Below are positions 17,863-27,480 of a DNA stretch of 64,000 nucleotides, piece after piece. The stretch is from Candidatus Gastranaerophilales bacterium. Lineage in GTDB: Bacteria > Cyanobacteriota > Vampirovibrionia > Gastranaerophilales > Gastranaerophilaceae. The translations under genes were made by a program, and so were the position numbers. Below the pieces are notes generated by a model. It was not told the origin of the DNA. It saw only the letters and a list, made by a program, of their open reading frames with translations, and ran no database searches. Where the stretch lies: contig CALUYU010000001.1 in the NCBI GenBank assembly GCA_944325075.1, forward strand, positions 1 to 64,000, in the 5' to 3' direction. The stretch's first letter is position 1, and every line of letters starts with the position of its first letter.

Positions 17863-19266
17863 TTGAAAAAGATACTAACAATAACACTTTTAATGAGTTT
17901 GCTAAGCATGAATATCATGCCTGCATTTGCAAAAACAAAAGATGCAGAATCTACACAAACCCCTAAACAATTTAAAAGCATGATTAAGAAAAGTAAACAT
18001 CAAAAAAAATCTGATGATTATAAATATGCATATATTAATATGAATTGGTGGGACAATTTTAATGATGCAAATCTCACCGCTTATATTGATCAAGCTGTAA
18101 AAAATAACTATGACTTAAAAATGGCAACACTTGCTGTTGAAGAATATTATCAAAATACAAAGATCCAGTTTGCCAATCAATTGCCTACAATCGGAGCAGG
18201 TTTTGCCCCAAATTATACAAAAATGCCAACAGCTTCAAGCTGGGATTGGGGATTTGCAACACCTGCTTATGTAAATTATGAGGTTGATATATTTCTTAAA
18301 AACAGAGACAAAACAAAATCTGCTAAAAAATTGTATGAAGCATCACAATTTGACGAAAGAGCCGCATACATAGCAGTTGCAAGTGCTGTTGGAACAACTT
18401 ACTTAAATATTGTAAGATTAAACAAAATTATTGAACTTCAAACACAAATTGTCGATATCAGGCAAGATATTTATAACCTTATGCTTGTAAGCAACAGAGA
18501 AGGCCTTGTTTCTACCGCCGATACTGTACAGGCAAATAAAAATCTTGTTGCAGGGCAGACAGATTTGATTGAACTCCAAAAACAGCAAAAACAATTGCTT
18601 CATTCATTTGCAGTTCTAATTGGTGAAAGTCCGGAAAATATTTCTGAGTTAAAATTCACTCCGTATGATCAAATAAACTTTACCGGAAACATTCCTTCAG
18701 AAATTTCTACAGACATAATTGTACAAAGACCGGATTTTCTGAAGGCTGAAAAAATGGTTGAAAAAGCCGGTATTGATGTAAGGGTTGCCAGAAAAGAGTT
18801 TCTGCCGACAATCAATTTAACCGGACTTGCTTTATTTAATGCAGCAGATATAGGAAGTGCCTGGTCAACCGGCGGAATGCTTGGTTCTCTTGCAGCAGGA
18901 GCTATGCTACCGATATTTACCGGCGGAAAAAGATTGGCTAATTTAAGATTGCAAAAAACTACTTATGAAAGAATATTACAGGATTACTATAAGACAAACC
19001 TTACAGCAATCCAGGAAATAAATGATGCTCTTGTTTCAGTAAAAAAAGATAAGGAAAAAATGGCTGAAACTCTTAAACAGGCAAAACTTGAAAGAGAAGA
19101 TTTCAACTATAACCAAAAAAGATATAATCAAGGAACAATTTCCAGGTTAGACTTAATCCAGGTTCAGGAAAATCTTCTCAGCATTGACAAACTTGTTGCT
19201 CAACAAAACATTGAATGCATGGTTGACTACATTGGTTTGTACAAATCTGTAGGAAGTAAATTATAA
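17863..19266 (+). CDS. TolC/OprM-type outer-membrane efflux protein
   Basis: A 467-residue outer-membrane channel protein of the NodT/OprM group. It has a signal peptide (ILTITLLMSLLSMNIMPAFA) and no lipobox cysteine. Family segments include WWDNFNDANLTAYIDQAVKN, the long helices with VRLNKIIELQTQIVDIRQ, and QRPDFLKAEKMVEKAGIDV before the second repeat (VARKEFLPTINLTGLALF). The start is TTG at 17863, with SD AAGGA about 8 bases upstream. It is divergent from marR-emrA-emrB-emrB and supplies the outer-membrane part of the tripartite exporter. Confidence 0.9.
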   Translation: MKKILTITLLMSLLSMNIMPAFAKTKDAESTQTPKQFKSMIKKSKHQKKSDDYKYAYINMNWWDNFNDANLTAYIDQAVKNNYDLKMATLAVEEYYQNTKIQFANQLPTIGAGFAPNYTKMPTASSWDWGFATPAYVNYEVDIFLKNRDKTKSAKKLYEASQFDERAAYIAVASAVGTTYLNIVRLNKIIELQTQIVDIRQDIYNLMLVSNREGLVSTADTVQANKNLVAGQTDLIELQKQQKQLLHSFAVLIGESPENISELKFTPYDQINFTGNIPSEISTDIIVQRPDFLKAEKMVEKAGIDVRVARKEFLPTINLTGLALFNAADIGSAWSTGGMLGSLAAGAMLPIFTGGKRLANLRLQKTTYERILQDYYKTNLTAIQEINDALVSVKKDKEKMAETLKQAKLEREDFNYNQKRYNQGTISRLDLIQVQENLLSIDKLVAQQNIECMVDYIGLYKSVGSKL

Positions 19267-19328
19267 AAACTAAATAACACTTATACATAAATAATCATCA
19301 CCTCTTTACTTTTAAACAAGTAAAGCAT

Positions 19329-19358
19329 GCCGGTAAATTAATTACCGGCTTTATTTTT
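19329..19358 (+). terminator. Terminator after tolC
   Basis: GCCGGTAA (19329-19336) pairs with TTACCGGC (19342-19349) and is followed by TTTATTTTT. It ends the tolC transcript about 60 bases after its stop codon. Confidence 0.85.
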
Positions 19359-19459
19359 AAAGAATCATTTCTCAACTTATATTGCATAAAGTCTTTTAAT
19401 ATGGTAAAATATTATTATTAACAAAATGATATCTAATAAAATCCTAATATAATGATTTA

Positions 19460-19544
19460 AGGATTAAAACAAAGCCTCCCAAGAAAACTTGGGTTTTGCA
19501 TACTTTTATCTCGGCGGTTAAAAGTTAAAAACCGCCGTTTTTTT
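19460..19544 (+). ncRNA. Candidate small RNA between tolC and tyrA
   Basis: The 328-base gap 19267-19594 has no gene but, after the tolC terminator, contains a perfect -10 box TATAAT (19448-19453), then a small hairpin CCCAAG-AAAA-CTTGGG (19478-19493), then a strong intrinsic terminator CGGCGGTT (19512-19519) with AACCGCCG (19530-19537) and seven T. That would give an RNA of about 85 bases from near 19460. No convincing -35 is present. The terminator T run is on the plus strand, so it does not belong to tyrA, which reads the other way. The family is unknown to me. Confidence 0.5.
19512..19544 (+). terminator. Strong intrinsic terminator
   Basis: An 8-bp GC-rich stem (19512-19519 with 19530-19537) is followed by T7. 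No plus-strand gene ends nearby apart from tolC, which already has its own terminator, so this hairpin supports a separate short transcript. Confidence 0.8.
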
Positions 19545-19594
19545 ATGAATAGAGTTCTCTCAAAACACCGTCTCCGGGATAACCCGACAAACCA

Positions 19595-20362
19595 CTACCG
19601 GAACATTTTAGACCGTTCGGATTTAATTTTTGAAATTAGCCCCGGATAGTTACCGCAAGTAAGTTCCCCGACTGATTTATAAAGACGCAAAATTGCATCC
19701 TGGATATTTTCATGGTTCAACGTAACCATGTCATTAGCCATCTCTTCATTAGAAAGCGCAAGACGTGTCATATCCCTAAAACCACTGGAGGCCATCTGCA
19801 TGGCAAGCGGATTTTGACTGGCCGTTAAGAACAATGCCTGCGATATAAGCATTGGCATATGAGAAATTAACGCCGCAGCCTCATCGTGTTCCCTGGCAGA
19901 AGTAATAAGCGGTTTTGCTCCAAGTTTTTCTATTAAAGATGTTAACTCCTTAATTGATGTATCTGTGATATTTGAAAACGGTGTAAGCACCCAAACCGCT
20001 CCCTTAAACAACCCCTCTAAAGAATTCTCAAATCCTTTGTTTTCGGTTCCGGCCATAGGATGTGACGGAATAAAAATGTATGGTCTCAATTTTTTGCATA
20101 CAAAACCTTTTAAACTGCAAACATCAGTAACAATAGTATCAGAAGAGAGATCCTTCTCCAGTTCATCAAGGACTTTGATTGTCTTGTTCATAGCAGAGCA
20201 AACAAAAACAACTTTGCAATCTTTCAGAATATCATAAGACTTGAAAATTCTATCACCGGTTTGCGACTGAGATACAGCAACAACATCATATCCGAGTTTT
20301 TTAAGGTCTTTAAAAATAGACCCGCCGATTAATCCAAGCCCTATTATACCAATTTTACACAT
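19595..20362 (-). CDS. tyrA: Prephenate dehydrogenase
   Basis: A 255-residue enzyme of tyrosine synthesis that oxidises prephenate (or arogenate) with NAD(P)+. It starts with the Rossmann motif IGIIGLGLIGGSIFKDLKK and has the substrate-binding HPMAGTENKGF (about 100-110) and FRDMTRLALSNEEM in the helical C-terminal domain. I chose the ATG at 20362 because GGAGG lies 8 bases upstream; an ATG 15 bases earlier would put that ribosome binding site inside the gene. There is no ACT domain, so feedback control by tyrosine through such a domain is absent. Confidence 0.9.
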   Translation of the reverse strand: MCKIGIIGLGLIGGSIFKDLKKLGYDVVAVSQSQTGDRIFKSYDILKDCKVVFVCSAMNKTIKVLDELEKDLSSDTIVTDVCSLKGFVCKKLRPYIFIPSHPMAGTENKGFENSLEGLFKGAVWVLTPFSNITDTSIKELTSLIEKLGAKPLITSAREHDEAAALISHMPMLISQALFLTASQNPLAMQMASSGFRDMTRLALSNEEMANDMVTLNHENIQDAILRLYKSVGELTCGNYPGLISKIKSERSKMFR

Positions 20363-20413
20363 AACACATACCTCCATATAAATACTGCCACTTTTTCCGG
20401 TGTCACAAACCAG

Positions 20414-21538
20414 CTATCTAGTATAAACACGCGGTAAACGGACTTTTAAACGACAAGTAAGCTCATAATTTATAGTATTAAGGATTTCGGCCCATCGGTC
20501 AATAGAGTTGTCTTCATCCAAAAGAGTAATAACATCTCCAATTTCAGCCTCTACACCGGTAATATCAAACATCATCTGATCCATTGTAATATTACCTACC
20601 TGAGGGACTTTATGTCCGTTAAGCACTCCGTAAATTTTATTTGATAAACCACGTGACACACCATCAGCATAGCCAATCGGAATTGTCGCAATTGTTCTTT
20701 CTCCATTTGCCCGGTATGTAAATCCATAACTTACACCTTCATGGTCAGCAGCCTGATGAATATGGACAACTCTTCCTTTAAGAGATATAACTTGTTTCAA
20801 ATCCGGTCTGAATCCTTTGTCATCAGGCGGAAGATCAGGATAAAGACCGTACAATGCAATTCCAACCCTGCGCATATTAGACATCGGAATATCATAACAT
20901 AGTGTTCCAACTGTATTCTGAATATGAAGTAAGAGACCTTCAGTATCTGTTTGCGAAATTATTTTATTCCATCTGTCGATCTGAATTTGTGTCCCGTCTC
21001 TATCTTCTGCAACCGCGAGGTGGGTAAATATACCCTTAAGGTCTATGAAATCAGATTTTTGAACTTTTTTTATGAAATCAACGGCCTTGTCATGACCAAT
21101 CCCGATTCTATTCATGCCAGTGTCAATTTTTACATGAACTTTCGGCTTTTTGTTAGTCCTTAAAAAGGCTTGTTTGCAAGCTTCAAGATGTGCGTCTGAG
21201 AAAATCGGAATAGAAATATCTTCTTCAACAGCAGTTTCAACAGCCCAAACCGGCACGGCTCCAAGAACAAGAATTTCGCAATTAATTTTAGCTCTTCTTA
21301 AATCAACACCCTCGTCAATAGAGGCAACTCCAAGCATATCAAATCCTGAAGCAAGCAGTGTAGGAGCAAGCATTACAGAACCATGACCGTATGCATCAGC
21401 CTTTACTACAGCAAGAAGTTTAACATCTCGGGGAACATTTTTTCTAATTTCAACAGCATTATGAGCTAAATTTCCAATATTAATTTCAACCCAGGAATCT
21501 CTATGTATATTTAAATTTGTTTGTCTGATATTTTTCAT
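20414..21538 (-). CDS. alr: Alanine racemase
   Basis: A PLP enzyme of about 374 residues that makes D-alanine for peptidoglycan. The lysine that binds PLP is in LLAVVKADAYGHG near the N-terminus. The other conserved parts are HVKIDTGMNRIGI, NMRRVGIALYGLYPD and, in the C-terminal domain, SYGFTYRANGERTIATIPIG and GNITMDQMMFDI, with the catalytic Tyr in the first of these. The most likely start is ATG at 21538; a TATAAT lies only about 11 bases upstream (21549-21554) and no Shine-Dalgarno is seen, so the message may be almost leaderless. A TTG at 21577 is possible but adds residues not usual in the family. Confidence 0.93.
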   Translation of the reverse strand: MKNIRQTNLNIHRDSWVEINIGNLAHNAVEIRKNVPRDVKLLAVVKADAYGHGSVMLAPTLLASGFDMLGVASIDEGVDLRRAKINCEILVLGAVPVWAVETAVEEDISIPIFSDAHLEACKQAFLRTNKKPKVHVKIDTGMNRIGIGHDKAVDFIKKVQKSDFIDLKGIFTHLAVAEDRDGTQIQIDRWNKIISQTDTEGLLLHIQNTVGTLCYDIPMSNMRRVGIALYGLYPDLPPDDKGFRPDLKQVISLKGRVVHIHQAADHEGVSYGFTYRANGERTIATIPIGYADGVSRGLSNKIYGVLNGHKVPQVGNITMDQMMFDITGVEAEIGDVITLLDEDNSIDRWAEILNTINYELTCRLKVRLPRVYTR

Positions 21539-21585
21539 ACGCCACATAATTATAGTACATACAAAAAGATTAATCAAACAAAAAA

Positions 21586-21840
21586 TTAATTATCCAAAGA
21601 AATTTTAGAAGAAAACTCCGCAACAATTCTTGCGATATCACATCCGCCAATGCAGACTTCTAAAATAAGTCCGCTTTGGATAAACATTATTTCACTAAAT
21701 TCCATACTAGCTGTGTCAATAATTTCAAATTCAATAAAATCTGAGCCAACATAGCGGAGTTTGCCATATTCACCACCCATGGCCCATCGAATAAACATAA
21801 ATTGATTTTCGTATTCTTTAAGCTTTTCTGTTAATCTCAT
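21586..21840 (-). CDS. Small hypothetical protein
   Basis: An 84-residue protein I do not recognise. It is acidic and without signal or membrane segments; a mostly beta-rich middle (GKLRYVGSDFIEFEIIDTAS) and two cysteines in EVCIGGCDIARIV stand out. It lies in a minus-strand series between waaA and alr, 52 bases after waaA would begin and just upstream of alr, with its own ATG preceded by a weak AGGT. Function unknown. Confidence 0.65.
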   Translation of the reverse strand: MRLTEKLKEYENQFMFIRWAMGGEYGKLRYVGSDFIEFEIIDTASMEFSEIMFIQSGLILEVCIGGCDIARIVAEFSSKISLDN

Positions 21841-21892
21841 ATAACCTCGCCCTAATAATAATATTGTAATAAATTCTTAAAAGATGTCAATA

Positions 21893-23128
21893 TTATTTTT
21901 GTAATTTTGCTATAACAAAGTCAAGAGCCCCATGCTGCGCTTCAAAAACGCTTTTGCAGTCATAACATGCTTTTTTATAAAAGTCATGGTCTGATAAAAG
22001 TTTATCCTGGTATATTTCGAGCTCCTGAGGGGTTGTAACTATTTTTCCGGCATCAGTTTTATCCAAAATTCCATAGATATCCTTAAAATTATGGATAGAA
22101 GGGCCTGTGATAACCGGCTTATCATAAACAGAGGCCTCAATCGGATTATGGCCGCCGGTTTTGTTAAAACTTCCGCCGATAAATGCAAAATAACAAATTG
22201 AATACATTTTGCCAAGTTCGCCAAGTGTATCAAGAATAATCACATCAAAATCCGTGAACTTATCATCCTTAGAACGCAAACCATATTTTAGTCCGTAATT
22301 TTTAGTTAAAAGTTCAACATCAGGAACCCTTTTTGGATGACGCGGAGCAAGAAGAAGTTTTATATCATCATGTTTATTTTTTAAATTCTTAAATGCTTCC
22401 AGCACAATTTCATCTTCCCCGGAATGAGTACTGCCGGCAATAATAACCCTGAACCCTTCCTGCCCGAGGTCAAGGTTTATTTTTTCGCATTTTACATTGA
22501 ATTTAAGATTTCCCATAACCTCAACTTTAGCAGCCTCAGCACCTGCTGCAATGTATTTTCTCTTATCATCTTCACTCTGGGTGTATATTCCGGTAAAATT
22601 AGCAAACACATTTTTAAAGAAAAACTTTAATTTTTCATAAGACTTAAAAGTAGAATCAGAAATTCTTCCATTAATAATCATTACAGGAATATTTCTTTTA
22701 TTGCAGGCATAGGCAAAATATGGCCAAATTTCTGTTTCAGCAATCAAAACAGCTGATGGTTTTATATTATCCAAAAACCTATTTACACAAAACGGTATAT
22801 CAAACGGGAAATAGGTAATAAAATCAGCTATTCCGGAATATTTTTTATGAGCGATTTCCTGCCCGGTTTTGGTTCCGGTTGTTATAACAAGCTTTTTATC
22901 GGGGAAAGTTTCTTTAATTTTTTTTGCCAAATTCACTAATGCAATAACTTCACCAACAGAAACGCCATGCATCATAATAACATCATCTTCTTCCCTAAAC
23001 GGAGAAGAAACGAATCCGAATTTTGCCTTTAATCCGGCATTAGGTTTGCCTATAAGTTTTCTGACCGCAAAAACGAAAGGCATTGCAATTACAAAAATTA
23101 TTGTAGATAAAAGTCCGTATAAAAACAT
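21893..23128 (-). CDS. waaA: 3-deoxy-D-manno-octulosonic acid (Kdo) transferase
   Basis: A 411-residue GT30 enzyme that adds Kdo to lipid A precursor at the cytoplasmic face of the inner membrane. It has an N-terminal membrane helix (LLSTIIFVIAMPFVFAVR), the catalytic region HGVSVGEVIALVNLA with its conserved Glu, VLIAETEIWPYFAYACNKR, and the C-terminal CMP-Kdo site with AGSTHSGEDEIVLEAF and FIGGSFNKTGGHNPIEA. Its presence shows that the organism makes LPS and has an outer membrane, which fits the many core glycosyltransferases at 4123-12089. Confidence 0.94.
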   Translation of the reverse strand: MFLYGLLSTIIFVIAMPFVFAVRKLIGKPNAGLKAKFGFVSSPFREEDDVIMMHGVSVGEVIALVNLAKKIKETFPDKKLVITTGTKTGQEIAHKKYSGIADFITYFPFDIPFCVNRFLDNIKPSAVLIAETEIWPYFAYACNKRNIPVMIINGRISDSTFKSYEKLKFFFKNVFANFTGIYTQSEDDKRKYIAAGAEAAKVEVMGNLKFNVKCEKINLDLGQEGFRVIIAGSTHSGEDEIVLEAFKNLKNKHDDIKLLLAPRHPKRVPDVELLTKNYGLKYGLRSKDDKFTDFDVIILDTLGELGKMYSICYFAFIGGSFNKTGGHNPIEASVYDKPVITGPSIHNFKDIYGILDKTDAGKIVTTPQELEIYQDKLLSDHDFYKKACYDCKSVFEAQHGALDFVIAKLQK

Positions 23129-23246
23129 TTCAAAACTATTATATTACAAAAACTATAAATATGTTAATAAAGGGGCTTAATAATTGTTGCAAAATAACGT
23201 GCCAGTTCTCCTCTTCCAGTTACAAATATATAAATTTATTTCAAGC

Positions 23247-23269
23247 AAAAGCGCCGCGAATGCGGCGCT
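23247..23269 (-). terminator. Terminator after enolase
   Basis: On the minus strand AGCGCCGC (23262-23269) pairs with GCGGCGCT (23250-23257) around a 4-base loop, followed by TTTTGCTT. It lies just past the enolase stop codon. Confidence 0.75.
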
Positions 23270-23275
23270 ATCCTA

Positions 23276-24640
<1,365 letters not shown>

Positions 24641-24712
24641 TTATGATTTTTACTATTCATACCTCCCACTGCTGCCCGATAAATCAAGCACAAAAAGTTT
24701 TATGCCATTCGG

Positions 24713-25456
24713 CTAGAGATAAAACCACAAGATAATCCTGGCATATTTGGCGATAAGAACCGCAAGATAACTAAAGACAAAATCATAAACAATTTTAATC
24801 CCGCTCTGCGCTGAAGTCCAGCTTACAACAAATCCCCATCCGGCATGTTTCAGGTATGCCAGACACATCATATACAAAAGCCCGATAACATGGATAGTAA
24901 TTACTCCCCAGAATACTGCTTTTGCAACATTTTTATAAGAGTAACCTTTTTTAAGCAATGTCCCGAGAATATAAGCAGCAGGAATATATGCAAAAATATA
25001 GCCAAAACTGTATTCAAAAATATATCTCCAGCCGCCTCCAAGAGCAAAAACCGGCAAGAAAAACAATCCGGCAGCTATATAAAGAATCACGCTTGTTATA
25101 CCAAGACGCCTGCCAAGCAGACCCACTATAAAAATTATTACAGGTATCTGAGGAATATATTTAATTGAATAGATAAAATCATCAATATTACAAGGCCCGC
25201 CACGCCAAAACTTTGCAGGAATAATTATATGTGTTACATCGAGCTGCAAAAAAGTTGCAATTACAATCAAAAATGAGCAAAAAGCCATTAAAACAAGACT
25301 ACCAATTCCTATATGAATACTTTTTTTCCCCTTGCGAGCAGTTTTGGTTTTAACTTTTTTTGACTTCTTTTTCTTAATTGTTTTATCTTGATCAGCCGGC
25401 TGCTCAAAATCTTGCGGATAAATATTTTGCACTATGTTTTCAGATTCATCACTCAT
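24713..25456 (-). CDS. bioY: BioY-like substrate-binding membrane protein
   Basis: A 247-residue membrane protein. The C-terminal 190 residues match BioY, the substrate-binding part of biotin ECF transporters: LGRRLGITSVILYIAAGLFF, PVFALGGGWRYIFEYSFGYI (Gly-rich with aromatic residues) and about six membrane helices. An extra N-terminal segment of about 45 residues is strongly basic (KKKKSKKVKTKTARKGKK) and not part of the family. No ECF ATPase or T-component is nearby, so it either uses a shared module encoded elsewhere or works alone. It overlaps rimI by 8 bases. Confidence 0.78.
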   Translation of the reverse strand: MSDESENIVQNIYPQDFEQPADQDKTIKKKKSKKVKTKTARKGKKSIHIGIGSLVLMAFCSFLIVIATFLQLDVTHIIIPAKFWRGGPCNIDDFIYSIKYIPQIPVIIFIVGLLGRRLGITSVILYIAAGLFFLPVFALGGGWRYIFEYSFGYIFAYIPAAYILGTLLKKGYSYKNVAKAVFWGVITIHVIGLLYMMCLAYLKHAGWGFVVSWTSAQSGIKIVYDFVFSYLAVLIAKYARIILWFYL

Positions 25457-25985
25457 TTATTTCAATAACCTTTTTAAGATTTTCTATATTATGTTCATAT
25501 AATGTCTTAAATTTATCGTAAAAAATGTTTTCTGTCCACATTATTAATGCATCTTCATTATTATCCTGATAATATTCTTTACGTGTGCCAAGCGATTTAA
25601 ATCCATACTTTTCATACAAGTTGATGGCCTTAGTATTAGAAACCCTGACTTCAAGCGTAATATATTTTACGCCGCTTTCATAACATCTTTCAATCAATCT
25701 ATGCAAAAGTGCTTCTCCGACTTTTTTCCTTCTGTAAGCCGGCTTTACCGATATATTTGTAATATGGGCCTCTTCTATAATTTGCCAAATCCCTGCATAT
25801 CCTATCAGTGTCCCGTCTTTTGCAAACGCACAGTAGTAATGTGCCAAATCATTCGACAATTCATTATAAAAAGACTCTTTTGACCAATGATGATTACCGT
25901 AAGACTCTTCTTCAATTCCAACAACAGCATCAATATCAAGCTGGCACATAGGCTTGATTGTGATATTTAATTTTACCTCATTCAT
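25449..25985 (-). CDS. rimI: Ribosomal-protein-alanine N-acetyltransferase RimI-like
   Basis: A 178-residue GNAT acetyltransferase. The acetyl-CoA site is RRKKVGEALLHRLIERCYE (about 83-101), after the core strand AHITNISVKPAYR, and the RimI-type C-terminal part reads YITLEVRVSNTKAINLYEKYGF. RimI acetylates the N-terminal Ala of ribosomal protein S18; other GNAT targets are possible. A charged 30-residue tail follows the domain. Its last codons overlap the start of bioY, implying coupled translation. Confidence 0.85.
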   Translation of the reverse strand: MNEVKLNITIKPMCQLDIDAVVGIEEESYGNHHWSKESFYNELSNDLAHYYCAFAKDGTLIGYAGIWQIIEEAHITNISVKPAYRRKKVGEALLHRLIERCYESGVKYITLEVRVSNTKAINLYEKYGFKSLGTRKEYYQDNNEDALIMWTENIFYDKFKTLYEHNIENLKKVIEINE

Positions 25986-26093
25986 AAAAAAATTTTATCA
26001 CGAGCCAAAGTTGAAAGCAATAAATATAAATTAACCCTATTTATTAAGTTTTTTTGAATAATACTTGCAATTGGTACTATTTTATGCTTACAT

Positions 26094-26161
26094 GAAAACT
26101 GGAACGGGCAATTCCTCTTAGCCTTGTTCAAGGAATAGCAACAAGCGGCGGTTGTGTTTTC
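26094..26161 (+). promoter_or_regulatory. Candidate structured leader of rpsP
   Basis: Upstream of rpsP the sequence can fold as a three-way junction: outer stem GAAAAC (26094-26099) with GTTTTC (26156-26161), one arm ATTCCT (26111-26116) with AGGAAT (26131-26136), and another CAAC (26139-26142) with GTTG (26151-26154). It ends 37 bases before the start codon. Ribosomal protein genes often carry such autoregulatory leaders, but I cannot match this to a named family. Confidence 0.45.
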
Positions 26162-26198
26162 CGAATTTAAGTACTACTAATAAGAAGGAAAAACAAAA

Positions 26199-26582
26199 AT
26201 GTTAAAAATCAGATTAAAAAGATTAGGTGCAAAAAAGAACCCTACATATAGAATTATTGTTATTAACTCTACAACTAAAAGAGAAGGTAGACCGGTTCAG
26301 GAATTAGGCCATTACAACCCTAAAACTAAAGTTATGAAACTGGATCTTGCAGCTGCTCAGGATTGGGTAAAGAAAGGCGCCCAACCTACAGAAACCGTTG
26401 CATACCTTATTAAAAACTGCAATGAAGACGGATCTTTGAACTATAAGAAAAAAGAAACCGTTAAACTTTCTAAAAAGGCTCAGGCTAAAGCTGCTGCTGA
26501 GGCTGAAGCTAAGGCTAAAGCTGAAGAAGAAGCGAAAGCTGCTGCAGAATCTGCTGAAACTGCTGAAGAAGTACAAGCATAA
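26199..26582 (+). CDS. rpsP: 30S ribosomal protein S16
   Basis: A 127-residue small-subunit protein. Residues 1-80 are the conserved S16 fold (MLKIRLKRLGAKKNPTYRI, then VQELGHYNPKTK). Residues from about 88 form an unusual Ala/Lys/Glu-rich tail (KAAAEAEAKAKAEEEAKAAA) that should be a long charged helix on the ribosome surface. The start follows AAGAAGGAAAAACAAAA. The gene is monocistronic, with a structured leader and its own terminator. Confidence 0.97.
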   Translation: MLKIRLKRLGAKKNPTYRIIVINSTTKREGRPVQELGHYNPKTKVMKLDLAAAQDWVKKGAQPTETVAYLIKNCNEDGSLNYKKKETVKLSKKAQAKAAAEAEAKAKAEEEAKAAAESAETAEEVQA

Positions 26583-26604
26583 TTTTTGCTTTAATAATAA
26601 GAAT

Positions 26605-26638
26605 AAAAAAGCTCTGGTGATTTTATCAGAGCTTTTTT
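26605..26638. terminator. Bidirectional terminator between rpsP and the next gene
   Basis: GCTCTG (26611-26616) pairs with CAGAGC (26627-26632), flanked by A6 on the left and T6 on the right. It can end both rpsP and the convergent gene at 26667. Confidence 0.85.
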
Positions 26639-26666
26639 AATATATAAATTATGCTAAGAACACAAA

Positions 26667-27290
26667 TTATGCCTCAAATCTTGCAGTTATAACTTTATGT
26701 GCAAGCCCTGCAAAAAAACCGACAACCGCACCGGTTGTTGCATAAGCAATGGCCGGTCTTTTAACTTTTTTTACTGAAGCATTAAAAGCACTAAAGAATT
26801 GATTATATGTCGTAACTGCTTTTTCATTAACCTGAGCAATAATATTTTTAAGTTCCTTCATATCTTCAGGGCCTAAATTCGCATTGTTAATAATTTTACG
26901 CATTTTAATTGCTCTTAAATTATTTGCAATTTCAGCGCTTTTATCGGCAGCATTTTTTTGCTTGCCCAAAATACGATTTAAAAACCCATCTTTACCGCCT
27001 TGCTGCGGAATGTCAGAGTCTACCATTTTTATAAAGACATCCTGGGCAGGAGTCTTCTTTTCGATATTTCGAATAGACTCTATTGTAGTACCCTTGGCAC
27101 GGTTCGACTGTTCCCTGATAACAGAAACAATTTTTTTATATTCATCATCCATTTCAGCACTATTTAAAGGCAAAAAATATTTTGCTGCATATCCTGTTAC
27201 TGCGCCGGCCGCAACACCTTTTGATATTGAGCCGAATACTGAAAACGGACTTTTATCCTGTGTATTAATTGCATTTACCGTTGTTGACAT
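26667..27290 (-). CDS. Hypothetical protein with two glycine-rich hydrophobic ends
   Basis: A 207-residue protein I do not recognise. Hydrophobic, glycine/alanine-rich segments lie near both ends (GSISKGVAAGAVTGYAAKYF, about 22-41, and IAYATTGAVVGFFAGLAHKV, about 180-199) with a charged helical middle. The small-residue spacing is like glycine-zipper membrane segments. No signal peptide cleavage site is evident. It is monocistronic and shares a terminator with rpsP. It could be a lineage-specific envelope protein, but nothing in the sequence proves this. Confidence 0.65.
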   Translation of the reverse strand: MSTTVNAINTQDKSPFSVFGSISKGVAAGAVTGYAAKYFLPLNSAEMDDEYKKIVSVIREQSNRAKGTTIESIRNIEKKTPAQDVFIKMVDSDIPQQGGKDGFLNRILGKQKNAADKSAEIANNLRAIKMRKIINNANLGPEDMKELKNIIAQVNEKAVTTYNQFFSAFNASVKKVKRPAIAYATTGAVVGFFAGLAHKVITARFEA

Positions 27291-27480
27291 AGTTAATAAA
27301 CCTTTACTTAACTAATTCCCTACAAAATATGGCTATACACGTCCTGTTAAGACCAGCTAATGCATAATCTTAACGAATTGTATATAGGTGAATTTGCACT
27401 TAAATATTTTAAATAATTAACACTAAACCGCAATTACATAAAACTGAGTAATCAAATCCAAAACAAATACTAACATGCAA

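Noticed and set aside
19512-19544. Terminator for tyrA
   Set aside because: The T run is on the plus strand; read on the minus strand the hairpin is not followed by T.
20363-20377. Earlier ATG for tyrA
   Set aside because: The best Shine-Dalgarno GGAGG would then be inside the gene; the ATG at 20362 is at the right distance and begins the Rossmann motif.
26304-26576. Minus-strand frame rich in Ser/Phe opposite rpsP
   Set aside because: It is produced by the Ala/Lys/Glu-rich tail of S16 on the other strand.
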